This document shows positions 26,615 through 34,225 of a stretch of DNA of 64,000 nucleotides, in pieces. Both the position numbers and the translations under genes were made by a program. Origin of the DNA: Niastella sp. OAS944 (GTDB lineage Bacteria > Bacteroidota > Bacteroidia > Chitinophagales > Chitinophagaceae); NCBI GenBank assembly GCA_024809215.1, contig JANUBW010000006.1:936-64935 (forward strand), read 5' to 3'. The notes below the pieces were generated by a model, which had not been told where the DNA came from, made no database searches, and saw only the letters and a list, made by a program, of their open reading frames with translations. Within the stretch, counting starts at the first letter, position 1. Each line of letters opens with the position of its first letter.

Positions 26615-27077
26615 ATGATATTGTACCACCTTCCCTTATGCGGTTTTCTGCAATCGCTATTGCCCGTTATTTTCTATGCATTTTTGGTTAGCGCCGGCGG
26701 TATAATAACCCGGTCGGCAAGGGGAGTTGATGACCTGGTAAGTGATTTAAGTGCATTCGGATATCCTGAAACGCCGTTACCTACAAGCATTGATGCAATG
26801 GGTGAGTATGTGCCGCCGGCCGGTCACCCCGACGAGCTTTATTTCAGGCAGGTTTGTGGCGGGTACAAAGATGCGGAGCCCGATATTTATTGTTGATCAG
26901 CGTTGGACGATCACTACTGCAGACGGGTATAAATATCTTTTTGGCACCACCGAAAAAAGCAGGTCTTCCAAAGAACAAAATTCAACCGCGCTGATTAAAG
27001 CAGTTGAGGCTTTATTGCAGTCGGTTCAGGCAAACATTACAGAAGTAAATGATAAAATCAAAAGATTAAGAAAATAA
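26615..27077 (+). pseudogene. Remnant of a large RHS-like surface protein
   Basis: Two out-of-frame pieces. Frame one (26615-26896) contains AFGYPETPLPTSIDAMGEY and GGYKDAEPDIYC. Frame two (coding from about 26890 to 27077) contains FIVDQRWTITTADGYKYLFG and a coiled tail ending IKRLRK. Both motifs resemble stretches near the N-terminus of long Bacteroidota RHS-like proteins (EPDI...; W.I.T.DG..Y.FG), where they are normally separated by more sequence. This indicates internal deletion plus frameshift. The call rests on motif memory, not a search. Confidence 0.45.
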
Positions 27078-27079
27078 AA

Positions 27080-27424
27080 ATGAAGCTCAGTTTTTTGTTT
27101 CTATTTATAACGGCTGGCCTTTTAAATGGCTGTACGTTTAATTGTGAATCCTATTTGAAAACGAATATAGAGCCATTGGTTATTAGTGGTGTGGTTGTTA
27201 GTAAAAAGAAAGCCGAAACCGGTTGTTTTGGGATAATTATATTAAAGAATCATAATAAAACCGACACATTAAAAGATATATGTTATTGTGTGCCTGAATC
27301 GCAGGGGCTATGGAAGTATGTAGCTCCCGGGGATAGTATATATAAATCATCAGGCTCGTTGGTTGTAGAAGTTTTCCGTGAAAAGGTAACAACGAAGTTT
27401 GATTATCCTTGTTGTAGCAGGTGA
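27080..27424 (+). CDS. Small cysteine-rich lipoprotein
   Basis: 114 residues starting MKLSFLFLFITAGLLNGCTF, a typical lipoprotein signal with lipobox Cys. The mature part has several further cysteines (NCESY, TGCFG, CYCVPE, YPCCSR) and a beta-rich pattern. No family recognised. It begins 2 bp after the RHS-like remnant and is followed at once by another short ORF, as expected in immunity-type cassettes next to polymorphic toxins (inference). Confidence 0.6.
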   Translation: MKLSFLFLFITAGLLNGCTFNCESYLKTNIEPLVISGVVVSKKKAETGCFGIIILKNHNKTDTLKDICYCVPESQGLWKYVAPGDSIYKSSGSLVVEVFREKVTTKFDYPCCSR

Positions 27425-27549
27425 TAATTTCATCTATCTGTAAAAAAACTGTTTGCACACATTGGTATATTTGGGACGAAAAAGGCAATCTAAAGAAAAC
27501 TGCCACTTTTCTGTGTGGTAAAGTGGATAAAATTAAAGAATATGAATAA
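27421..27549 (+). CDS. 43-residue ORF fragment coupled to the Sel1 gene
   Basis: A GTG-started frame (codons 27421-27549) encodes a short protein with protein-like composition, including THWYIWDEKGNLKKTATF. Its TAA overlaps the ATG of the Sel1 gene (TAATG), and its start overlaps the stop of the preceding lipoprotein gene. It may be the surviving C-terminal piece of a longer gene in the cassette array. Confidence 0.35.
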   Translation: MIISSICKKTVCTHWYIWDEKGNLKKTATFLCGKVDKIKEYE

Positions 27550-27971
27550 TGAAGGGGGATAGGGTTTATTTAAAGGCAAGGGCGGTACATGAAAAAATGT
27601 ATATATCGCCTGGTCAAATTAAAGAAGAGGACGGGAGAAATATTTATAATGAATATTTTAAGTTGCTTAAAAGGGCAGCATATTTAGGTCATGCTGACGC
27701 TCAATATGATTTGGGACAACAGTATGAAACAATGAACTATTTAAGTTTAGAAAACCCAAATTATAATCCAGCGAAATGTATTTATTGGTATACAAAGGCC
27801 AGTGCACAAGATCATGCTGCGGCTTGTAATAATCTTGCATCGTTTTATGAATCGGGAGAAGGTTGTGAAAAAGATGTAGAAAAAGCTTTAGCATTATATA
27901 AGAAGTCAGCCGATTTGGGTGATCCTCTTGGTGAGAAAAATTATAAAATCATGAAAGGCCAAATGCGGTAG
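27549..27971 (+). CDS. Sel1-repeat (TPR-like) protein
   Basis: 140 residues with about two to three Sel1-like helical repeats: LLKRAAYLGHADAQYDLGQQYE, CIYWYTKASAQDHAAACNNLASFYESGEG and EKALALYKKSADLGDPLGEKNY. No signal peptide, so cytoplasmic. Sel1 proteins mediate protein contacts and are frequent as immunity or accessory genes in toxin cassettes. A 34-bp stretch of this gene is duplicated exactly 1192 bp downstream. Confidence 0.75.
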   Translation: MKGDRVYLKARAVHEKMYISPGQIKEEDGRNIYNEYFKLLKRAAYLGHADAQYDLGQQYETMNYLSLENPNYNPAKCIYWYTKASAQDHAAACNNLASFYESGEGCEKDVEKALALYKKSADLGDPLGEKNYKIMKGQMR

Positions 27972-28057
27972 AGATTCACCGCCCCAACCTGATGCAAAAG
28001 TTCAATGTTAAAAGTATGACCGCGGCTGTTAAGGTGGCTATGGAGAATTGGTTAATG
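27966..28057 (+). pseudogene. Duplicated 3' end of the LuxR response regulator
   Basis: This ~91-bp stretch matches 26497-26588, the end of the response regulator gene, at a constant offset of 1469 bp with a handful of substitutions. The frame is still open and codes for HRPNLMQKFNVKSMTAAVKV-like helix-turn-helix residues, ending in TGA. There is no upstream part, so it is a non-functional scar. Confidence 0.9.
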
Positions 28058-28073
28058 TGAGTATATTCGTTCT

Positions 28074-28829
28074 ATGGTCAAAATTTTGGGCAGGTCACTT
28101 GGCATTCTGCAAATTGTTGCATTCTTGTTTTTTGTATTCAACCTGGGTATTCTTTTACTTGCGCTTGGTAGTGTTCACAATGTGCCAAATAGAACATACA
28201 TGGTATTGGGGATGCGGTGTATAGGTGGGGTAGTGGTATTGTTGGGTTGCAGGTTTGGGTTGTATGTGATGGATAGAAAGGTTAATCAATATACTAATAT
28301 GTTATTTAGAGTTATCCTAATCAGTTGTTCATTTTTATTGCTTCTAAGTTGTGCATCAAATGGCGGATTGGAAACATGCGATTCATCTAGACTACCGGAA
28401 ACTGCATTTTCTGTTCAGGATGATAATTTCATTGCTGGGGCCCTTGAAAATGAATTGACCTGTAAGCATATTGATAATATGTTTAAAGACGTTCAACGGG
28501 CGTATAAAACCTCAAAGAATAAGTTTGCCGAAGGAGTGTTTGATACGGTGGTTACCTATAAGGCAGGTTGTGATACGGTATCTTATTTATCAGCAAAGCA
28601 AAATTGTTTCCCATTGTATCTGAGTATCCAGTCTGAGCGCATGGCATTGGATAATGGAACAATTAAAATAGGGTTAGACAAGGCGAAATTTGCAGAGCGG
28701 TTTAAGTTAGGGAAAGAACCTGGCGATGTAATAAAGATCACTGAACTTGAATCGGCCAACGAGTTGATTTTTATATTTAGCAACAACAGGCTTGTTCGCA
28801 TTGTTTACAATAATTTGTATGTTGATTAA
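28074..28829 (+). CDS. Membrane segment fused in frame to a small lipoprotein
   Basis: 251 residues as one open frame. The first ~75 hold two hydrophobic helices (LQIVAFLFFVFNLGILLLAL and IGGVVVLLGCRF). An internal Met at residue 76 (ATG at 28299) begins a textbook lipoprotein signal (FRVILISCSFLLLLSCAS), followed by ~150 residues of unknown fold. The likely real gene is 28299-28829 (176 residues), with the upstream part being a truncated membrane gene joined by chance. No family recognised. It follows the regulator scar by 16 bp. Confidence 0.55.
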   Translation: MVKILGRSLGILQIVAFLFFVFNLGILLLALGSVHNVPNRTYMVLGMRCIGGVVVLLGCRFGLYVMDRKVNQYTNMLFRVILISCSFLLLLSCASNGGLETCDSSRLPETAFSVQDDNFIAGALENELTCKHIDNMFKDVQRAYKTSKNKFAEGVFDTVVTYKAGCDTVSYLSAKQNCFPLYLSIQSERMALDNGTIKIGLDKAKFAERFKLGKEPGDVIKITELESANELIFIFSNNRLVRIVYNNLYVD

Positions 28830-28846
28830 GTGCCATTTGTTTATCA

Positions 28847-28896
28847 ATTTTAAGTTGCTTAAAAGGGCAGCATATTTAGGACAAGGCAAGGAATGA
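28847..28896 (+). pseudogene. Fragment of the Sel1 gene
   Basis: 34 bp (28847-28880) are identical to 27655-27688 inside the Sel1 gene. In the same frame they read FKLLKRAAYLGQGKE and then stop at 28894-28896. No other Sel1 sequence is nearby. Confidence 0.85.
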
Positions 28897-28937
28897 TATT
28901 GGTGGTGAATTAAAATTCTCCCCTTCAATAAACCAGG

Positions 28938-29279
28938 ATGAAATTGAAAGTCATTTATATTTTGTTGGGATGTGTAATGTTTTCAAGTTGCATAAAAAAG
29001 CACAAGTTCACCACAGAAGTTTGCGAGCATACATTATACGTGGAAACCTTTAATGTAAACCCGGCAGGTGTTGATGCAGATTATATCACCGATTCTGTAA
29101 GTTTTAGATTGTATGTTGGCAAATTGGATAATGAACATGAGCTCTATCGCTACTCGTGTTCAGGCGATAGTTTATTGATTCGGAAGTTCGCAGATATTGA
29201 TACTTCCAGTGCAAGACAGGTAGTTGAGACCAGGGTCTTTCGTATAAATGAGCTAAAGTCAAAAGGCAGGTTCGAATAA
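28938..29279 (+). CDS. Small lipoprotein
   Basis: 113 residues: MKLKVIYILLGCVMFSSCIKK is a lipoprotein signal with a lipobox Cys. The mature domain (~93 residues) has a beta-rich pattern (TLYVETFNVNPAG, VSFRLYVGKLDNEHELYRYSCSGDSLLI). No family recognised. Last gene of the cassette region; similar in size and style to the lipoprotein at 27080. Confidence 0.6.
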   Translation: MKLKVIYILLGCVMFSSCIKKHKFTTEVCEHTLYVETFNVNPAGVDADYITDSVSFRLYVGKLDNEHELYRYSCSGDSLLIRKFADIDTSSARQVVETRVFRINELKSKGRFE

Positions 29280-29340
29280 GGAGCTTTTTTTGTCAATATC
29301 GGTAAACAACCTGTTAGCACACGCTACCATTCACCACATA

Positions 29341-29391
29341 CATTGCGTTAATTTTAGCTTTCACCAGCTTAAATTAACGCAATGCTTTTTT
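29341..29391 (+). promoter_or_regulatory. Terminator-like hairpin overlapping the S9 peptidase start codon
   Basis: CATTGCGTTAATTTTAGCT (29341-29359) and AGCTTAAATTAACGCAATG (29366-29384) pair over 19 bp with one mismatch and a 6-nt loop. The stem is followed by CTTTTTT. The last three stem bases are the ATG of the peptidase gene, so the start codon is buried in the stem. It could act as attenuator or translational control, or as terminator of the upstream cassette. Confidence 0.65.
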
Positions 29392-31505
29392 GGCGGGTTC
29401 CCCTAATAATATCTTTTCTTGTTGCCGGGCTACAGGATGCAAACGCCCAGTCATTACCACTATTTCAGCCAACCAGGGACGAAGTGCTCAATGCCTATAA
29501 ATCTGCTTCGCTGCTCGATTCCCTGGCGAAGAATGCCATCCTGAAAGGAAACATCAGGGCACACTGGCAACCCGGTAATAAAAGCTTCTGGTACCGAAAT
29601 GTGCTGGCCGATAGTTCGCGGGAGTATTGGCTGGTGGATGCAAAGACGGGAACAAAAACAAAGATCACAGATACAACAAAGCTGCTACCCACCAAAGATA
29701 ATGGCATCATCTATGGCGGTATTAAAAGCCGCTGGGAACGGCAGCGCCCCTCCGATAGCCTCTCGCCCGATAAACAATGGATAGCCTCCGTAAAAGCCGG
29801 TAATGTATTTCTGCGGGCTGCGCAGGGCGGAGAAGCGGTACAATGCACTACCAATGGCGATACCACTAACTCTTACGGACATATTCAATGGTCGCCCGAT
29901 AGCAAACACCTGGTAGTGTTTCATGTTTTTCCGGTTGAAGAAAAACCGGTGTATTATGTGTTGTCTTCAACTGATACTTCTTTTCGCGGTGTGTTGAAAT
30001 CGCATGAATATGCCCAGCCGGGCGACCCCTTCACTGGTTATGAAATGTTTACCATTAATGTAACTGATAAAAAGCTGGTAAAGGTAGAAACGGAACTATA
30101 CAACTTTCTCGATTATCCCTGGGTGCACTGGCGCACGAACGATAATAACTTCTTTACTTTTGAAAAGGCCGACCGTGGACACCAGCGTTTCCGTATAATT
30201 GAGGTGAATGCAAATACAGGTTCTACCCGTAACCTCATCGAAGAGCAAACGAAAACCTTTATTTTCGAAAGCCGCATCTTCTCCTGGTACACTGCCAAAA
30301 CAAATGAGGTCATCTGGAGCAGTGAAAAGGACGGTTACAATCATCTTTACCTGGTAGATGCCGTTAAGGGCGGCGTCAAAAACGCCATTATCCCGCGCGG
30401 GAGCAACTGGGTGGTGCGTAAAGTGGATAGCATAGACGAGACCAAACGCGAGATCTGGTTTCAGGCCAGCGGTATGAACCTCGGCGAAGATCCTTACAAC
30501 ATTCATTATTACCGAATCGGTTTTGATGGCAGGAACCTGGTATCGCTCACGCCGGCCAATGCCAGTCATTATTGCACCTTCTCTCCCGATCGACAATACT
30601 TTATCGATAACTATTCCCGCCCCGATCTGCCGGCTGTTACCGAGCTCCGGCGCACTGCTGATGGAAAACTTATTGCTGAAATAGAACAGGCCGATATAAG
30701 CGCTTATCTTAAACTGGGCATCCGCATACCTGAAGTGTTTGTGGCCAAAGGCCGTGATGGCCTCACCGATATCTGGGGAATAGTATGCCGCCCACCTAAT
30801 TTCGACAGCACTAAAATGTATCCCGTTATTGAGAATATATATGCCGGTCCACAGGATGCGTTTGTGCCAAAGCGTTTTATGAACTATGGCGAAATGCAAT
30901 CCATGGCCGCGCTTGGTTTTATAGTTGTTCAATGCGATGGTATGGGCACCGCCAATCGCTCCAAAGCTTTTCATGATGTGTGCTGGAAAAACCTGGCCGA
31001 TGCCGGTTTGCCAGATCGAATCCTTTGGATAAAGGCCCTCGCAAAGAAATATTCTTATATTGATACATCACGCGTTGGGTTGTATGGTACATCGGCGGGT
31101 GGACAAAACTCCGCCGGCGCCTTACTGTTCCATCCTGAATTTTATAAAGCGGCTGTGTCGAGTTGCGGCTGTCATGATAACCGCATCGATAAACAATGGT
31201 GGAATGAACAATGGATGGGCTACCCCGTAGGGCCGCATTATGGTGCGCAAAGCAATATCACCAATGCGGCTAAGCTACAAGGTAACCTGCTATTGATCGT
31301 TGGCGAAGCCGATACCAATGTGCCGCCGGAATCTACTTTACGTTTTGCCAGTGCGCTTATCAAAACCGGTAAGGTGTTCGATCTGTTGGTGATCCCCGGT
31401 ATGGGCCATAGCGATGGCGGGCCGTATGGCAGGTTGAAGAAGAGAGATTTTTTTGTGAAGCATTTACTTAATGTGGAACCGCCGGATAGAAATAATATGA
31501 AGTGA
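29382..31505 (+). CDS. S9 family prolyl oligopeptidase / dipeptidyl peptidase IV-like
   Basis: 707 residues with signal peptide MLFWRVPLIISFLVAGLQDANAQ. Residues ~60-450 form the DPP IV-type beta-propeller (HIQWSPDSKHLVVF, NYSRPDLPAV). The C-terminal alpha/beta-hydrolase carries the catalytic triad S571 (GTSAGGQ), D644 (GEADTNVPP) and H676 (GMGHSDGG). It probably removes N-terminal dipeptides from peptides in the periplasm. Its start codon lies inside a stable hairpin. Confidence 0.93.
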   Translation: MLFWRVPLIISFLVAGLQDANAQSLPLFQPTRDEVLNAYKSASLLDSLAKNAILKGNIRAHWQPGNKSFWYRNVLADSSREYWLVDAKTGTKTKITDTTKLLPTKDNGIIYGGIKSRWERQRPSDSLSPDKQWIASVKAGNVFLRAAQGGEAVQCTTNGDTTNSYGHIQWSPDSKHLVVFHVFPVEEKPVYYVLSSTDTSFRGVLKSHEYAQPGDPFTGYEMFTINVTDKKLVKVETELYNFLDYPWVHWRTNDNNFFTFEKADRGHQRFRIIEVNANTGSTRNLIEEQTKTFIFESRIFSWYTAKTNEVIWSSEKDGYNHLYLVDAVKGGVKNAIIPRGSNWVVRKVDSIDETKREIWFQASGMNLGEDPYNIHYYRIGFDGRNLVSLTPANASHYCTFSPDRQYFIDNYSRPDLPAVTELRRTADGKLIAEIEQADISAYLKLGIRIPEVFVAKGRDGLTDIWGIVCRPPNFDSTKMYPVIENIYAGPQDAFVPKRFMNYGEMQSMAALGFIVVQCDGMGTANRSKAFHDVCWKNLADAGLPDRILWIKALAKKYSYIDTSRVGLYGTSAGGQNSAGALLFHPEFYKAAVSSCGCHDNRIDKQWWNEQWMGYPVGPHYGAQSNITNAAKLQGNLLLIVGEADTNVPPESTLRFASALIKTGKVFDLLVIPGMGHSDGGPYGRLKKRDFFVKHLLNVEPPDRNNMK

Positions 31506-31535
31506 TAAAGGATTGTGTAGCGATTATAGGAGCGT

Positions 31536-31684
31536 GTTGCCGGTTACCTGGGCCCGGTTGCCAGGACCTTTATTGCAGCCTGCTGCTAATTGTCGGGAAG
31601 CCCTGAAGTTGAGATCCGGTAACAGGAAACCGGAAACTGGTAACTGTGTATTCCCTGCAACCTGCACCTTGTAACCTGTAACTG
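31536..31684. repeat. GTAACCGG word-repeat element, copy 1
   Basis: The left arm has GTTGCCGGTTACCTGG...CCCGGTTGCCAGG (31536-31565). The right arm has ATCCGGTAACAGGAAACCGG...ACTGGTAACTG (31613-31646), plus AACCTGCACCTTGTAACCTGT. The arms are imperfect reverse complements. It fills the gap between the peptidase and GH127 genes; related copies lie at 34098 and 41919. Confidence 0.75.
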
Positions 31685-31710
31685 AAATTTAAAAGTAATA
31701 ACAACCAATC

Positions 31711-34086
31711 ATGCATATAAAAACCTTATTAGTAACACTGTTACCCCTCATCTGCAAATCCCAGGTAAAAGATTACCCCATCCAACCTGTATCCTTCACC
31801 CAGGTAAAAGTGACCGATAATTTTTGGCAACCGAAAATGAATGTGAATGCTACTATTACCATTCCCTACATTTTAGAGATGTGCAAAAAGCATGGCCGCA
31901 TCGATAACTTTCTGGCGGCGGCGGGTAAACGTGAGAATAAGGTTTGTTCCGAATTTACTTTCGACGATACTGATGTTTATAAATGGATCGAAGGTGCATC
32001 TTATGCGCTGCAGGTGGCGCCAAATGCGACTTTGTCGAAATATCTCGATTCATTGATCGACATTATTACCCAGGCGCAGGAGCCCGATGGCTATCTCTTT
32101 ACCTTTCGAACGATAAAAGCGGCAAAACCGCACGACTGGATCGGCGATAAACGTTGGATTAAAGATTCTATCTTAAGTCATGAATTGTATAACTCGGGTC
32201 ATATGTACGAAGCCGCGTATGCGCATTTTAATGCCACCGGTAAAAAGAACCTGCTCAATATTGCTTTAAAAAATGCCGACCTGTTGTGTAAAGATTTTGG
32301 CTGGGGCAAGCTGGAGATCTATCCCGGTCACCAGATCGTAGAGATCGGGCTGGCTAAATTGTATCGCATTACCGGCAATAAGAAGTACCTCGATCTGGCA
32401 AAATTCTTTCTCGATGTGCGCGGCCCTCATGGGGATGCATACAACCAGGCAAACAAACGCGTGGTCGATCAAACTGAAGCAGTTGGACACGCTGTACGAG
32501 CCGCCTATATGTACAGCGGCATGGCCGATATTGCCGCGCTTACCGGTGATACGGCCTACCTGAAAGCCATCGATGCCATTTGGAACGATGTGGTGATGAA
32601 GAAGCTGTACATAACCGGCGGTATTGGCGCTACCAATAATGGCGAAGCGTTTGGCGATGCGTTTTATCTTCCCAATATGAGCGCCTATGCCGAAACCTGT
32701 GCCGCCATTGCCAACGTATATTGGAACAGCCGTATGTTCCTGTTGCATGGCGATGCAAAATATATCGATGTGCTGGAACGTACGTTGTACAATGGCTTGT
32801 TGTCGGGAATGTCGTTAAACGGCACAAAATTCTTTTATCCAAATCCACTTGCTTCGGTGGGACAGCATGATCGCAGTCCCTGGTTTTCCTGTGCCTGTTG
32901 TATTTCTAATATGACCCGCTTTCTGCCATCGGTACCGGGTTATGTGTATGCACAGAATAAAAATAACCTGTACGTAAACCTGTTTATGAGCAACAGCAGC
33001 ACCATTAAATTGCCTGCTGGTAAAGTGCAACTCATGCAAACCACTAATTACCCGTGGGATGGACATATCGCGCTTCAGGTAGACGTTGCAAAGCCCACCA
33101 CCTTTGCCTTACATATTCGTATTCCCGGCTGGGCCGAAGGAAAACCTGTGCCGGGTGAACTGTATAGCATTGACGAGCAACCGCAAAAAGTAACTATAGC
33201 TATTAATGGAAAACCGGCAACCGTAAAAGTAGAAAAAGGTTATGCGGTGTTTCAGCGTACCTGGCAAAAAGGAGATAATATTACCGTGGAGTTACCCATG
33301 CAGCCGCAGCATGTATATGCCAGTGAGCAGGTAAAAGCCGATGAAGGCCGTTTTGCCATTCAATATGGCCCGGTTGTATATTGTCTTGAAGGTTGGGATA
33401 ATAAAGACAGTCTTGTACAAAATATTATTGTAGATAAAAATGCACCTATGCAGGTGAGTTATGCCGGCAATGTGTTGAATGGTATCAATCGCATCACCAT
33501 GCCGGGTACGGGCGCTAAACGACAGTTGAATACAACGGATCTGATCACCAGTGAGCAAACGGTGACCGCTATTCCTTACTATGCCTGGGATAACCGCGGG
33601 CCCGGCGAGATGGAGGTTTGGATACCCTATTCACAAGCGGCAGCGCGGCCACAGCCTGCGCCAACCATTGCGTACACCAGTAAGGTAACAGCCAGTATCA
33701 GATCGAGAAGTATTATGTCGGTACACGATCAGTTAGAGCCGGCTGATTCAAAAGATAACTCGGTGCCCTATTTTCATTGGTGGCCAAAAAAGAATTCCAC
33801 CGAATGGGTGCAGTATGATTTTGATAGTGAACATACCGTTTCTTCCTGCAAAGTATATTGGTTCGATGATGGGCCCTGGGGCGGTTGCCGCATTCCTGCC
33901 AAATGGACCATCTATTATATGAAGGATGGACAATGGCTGCCCGTAAAAAATGCAACCGCTTATGAGATCGCAAAGGATAAATACAATACGGTGAGTTTTG
34001 AGCCGGTTAAAACTACTGCGCTTAAACTGGAAGTACAATTGCCGGTTGATTATGCTTCCGGAGTGCATGAGTGGATAGTGGAATAA
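31711..34086 (+). CDS. GH127 beta-L-arabinofuranosidase
   Basis: 791 residues with a short signal (MHIKTLLVTLLPLICKSQ). Residues ~20-620 match the DUF1680/GH127 family: E328 in AETCAAI and the cysteine cluster C394, C396, C397 (SCACCISNMTRF) correspond to the zinc/thiol active site of cysteine glycosidases. A C-terminal ~130-residue beta-sandwich (YDFDSEHTVSSCKVYWFDDG) resembles a discoidin-type binding module. It releases beta-linked L-arabinofuranose, as in hydroxyproline-linked oligoarabinosides of plant extensins or AGPs. First gene of the arabinose locus. Confidence 0.93.
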   Translation: MHIKTLLVTLLPLICKSQVKDYPIQPVSFTQVKVTDNFWQPKMNVNATITIPYILEMCKKHGRIDNFLAAAGKRENKVCSEFTFDDTDVYKWIEGASYALQVAPNATLSKYLDSLIDIITQAQEPDGYLFTFRTIKAAKPHDWIGDKRWIKDSILSHELYNSGHMYEAAYAHFNATGKKNLLNIALKNADLLCKDFGWGKLEIYPGHQIVEIGLAKLYRITGNKKYLDLAKFFLDVRGPHGDAYNQANKRVVDQTEAVGHAVRAAYMYSGMADIAALTGDTAYLKAIDAIWNDVVMKKLYITGGIGATNNGEAFGDAFYLPNMSAYAETCAAIANVYWNSRMFLLHGDAKYIDVLERTLYNGLLSGMSLNGTKFFYPNPLASVGQHDRSPWFSCACCISNMTRFLPSVPGYVYAQNKNNLYVNLFMSNSSTIKLPAGKVQLMQTTNYPWDGHIALQVDVAKPTTFALHIRIPGWAEGKPVPGELYSIDEQPQKVTIAINGKPATVKVEKGYAVFQRTWQKGDNITVELPMQPQHVYASEQVKADEGRFAIQYGPVVYCLEGWDNKDSLVQNIIVDKNAPMQVSYAGNVLNGINRITMPGTGAKRQLNTTDLITSEQTVTAIPYYAWDNRGPGEMEVWIPYSQAAARPQPAPTIAYTSKVTASIRSRSIMSVHDQLEPADSKDNSVPYFHWWPKKNSTEWVQYDFDSEHTVSSCKVYWFDDGPWGGCRIPAKWTIYYMKDGQWLPVKNATAYEIAKDKYNTVSFEPVKTTALKLEVQLPVDYASGVHEWIVE

Positions 34087-34097
34087 ACTGTGGCACT

Positions 34098-34207
34098 GTT
34101 GCCGGTTGCCGGTTCCCTGGTACCAGGTCTAAAGTTTAAGACTTCCTGCAAATAATCGGAGACTCTAAAATTTATGCCCGGAAACTGGTATCTGGTAACC
34201 GGTAACC
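34098..34207. repeat. GTAACCGG word-repeat element, copy 2
   Basis: The left arm GTTGCCGGTTGCCGGTTCCC...GGTACCAGG (34098-34127) is complemented by the right arm CCCGGAAACTGGTATCTGG...TAACCGGTAACC (34177-34207). Between the arms lies ~50 bp of unique text. It fills the gap between GH127 and GH51. Confidence 0.75.
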
Positions 34208-34225
34208 AAGCTAAAGCTAATTTGC

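Noticed and set aside
30096-30974. 292-codon minus-strand frame opposite the S9 peptidase
   Set aside because: Antisense shadow of a gene with an intact catalytic triad; no signal or domain of its own.
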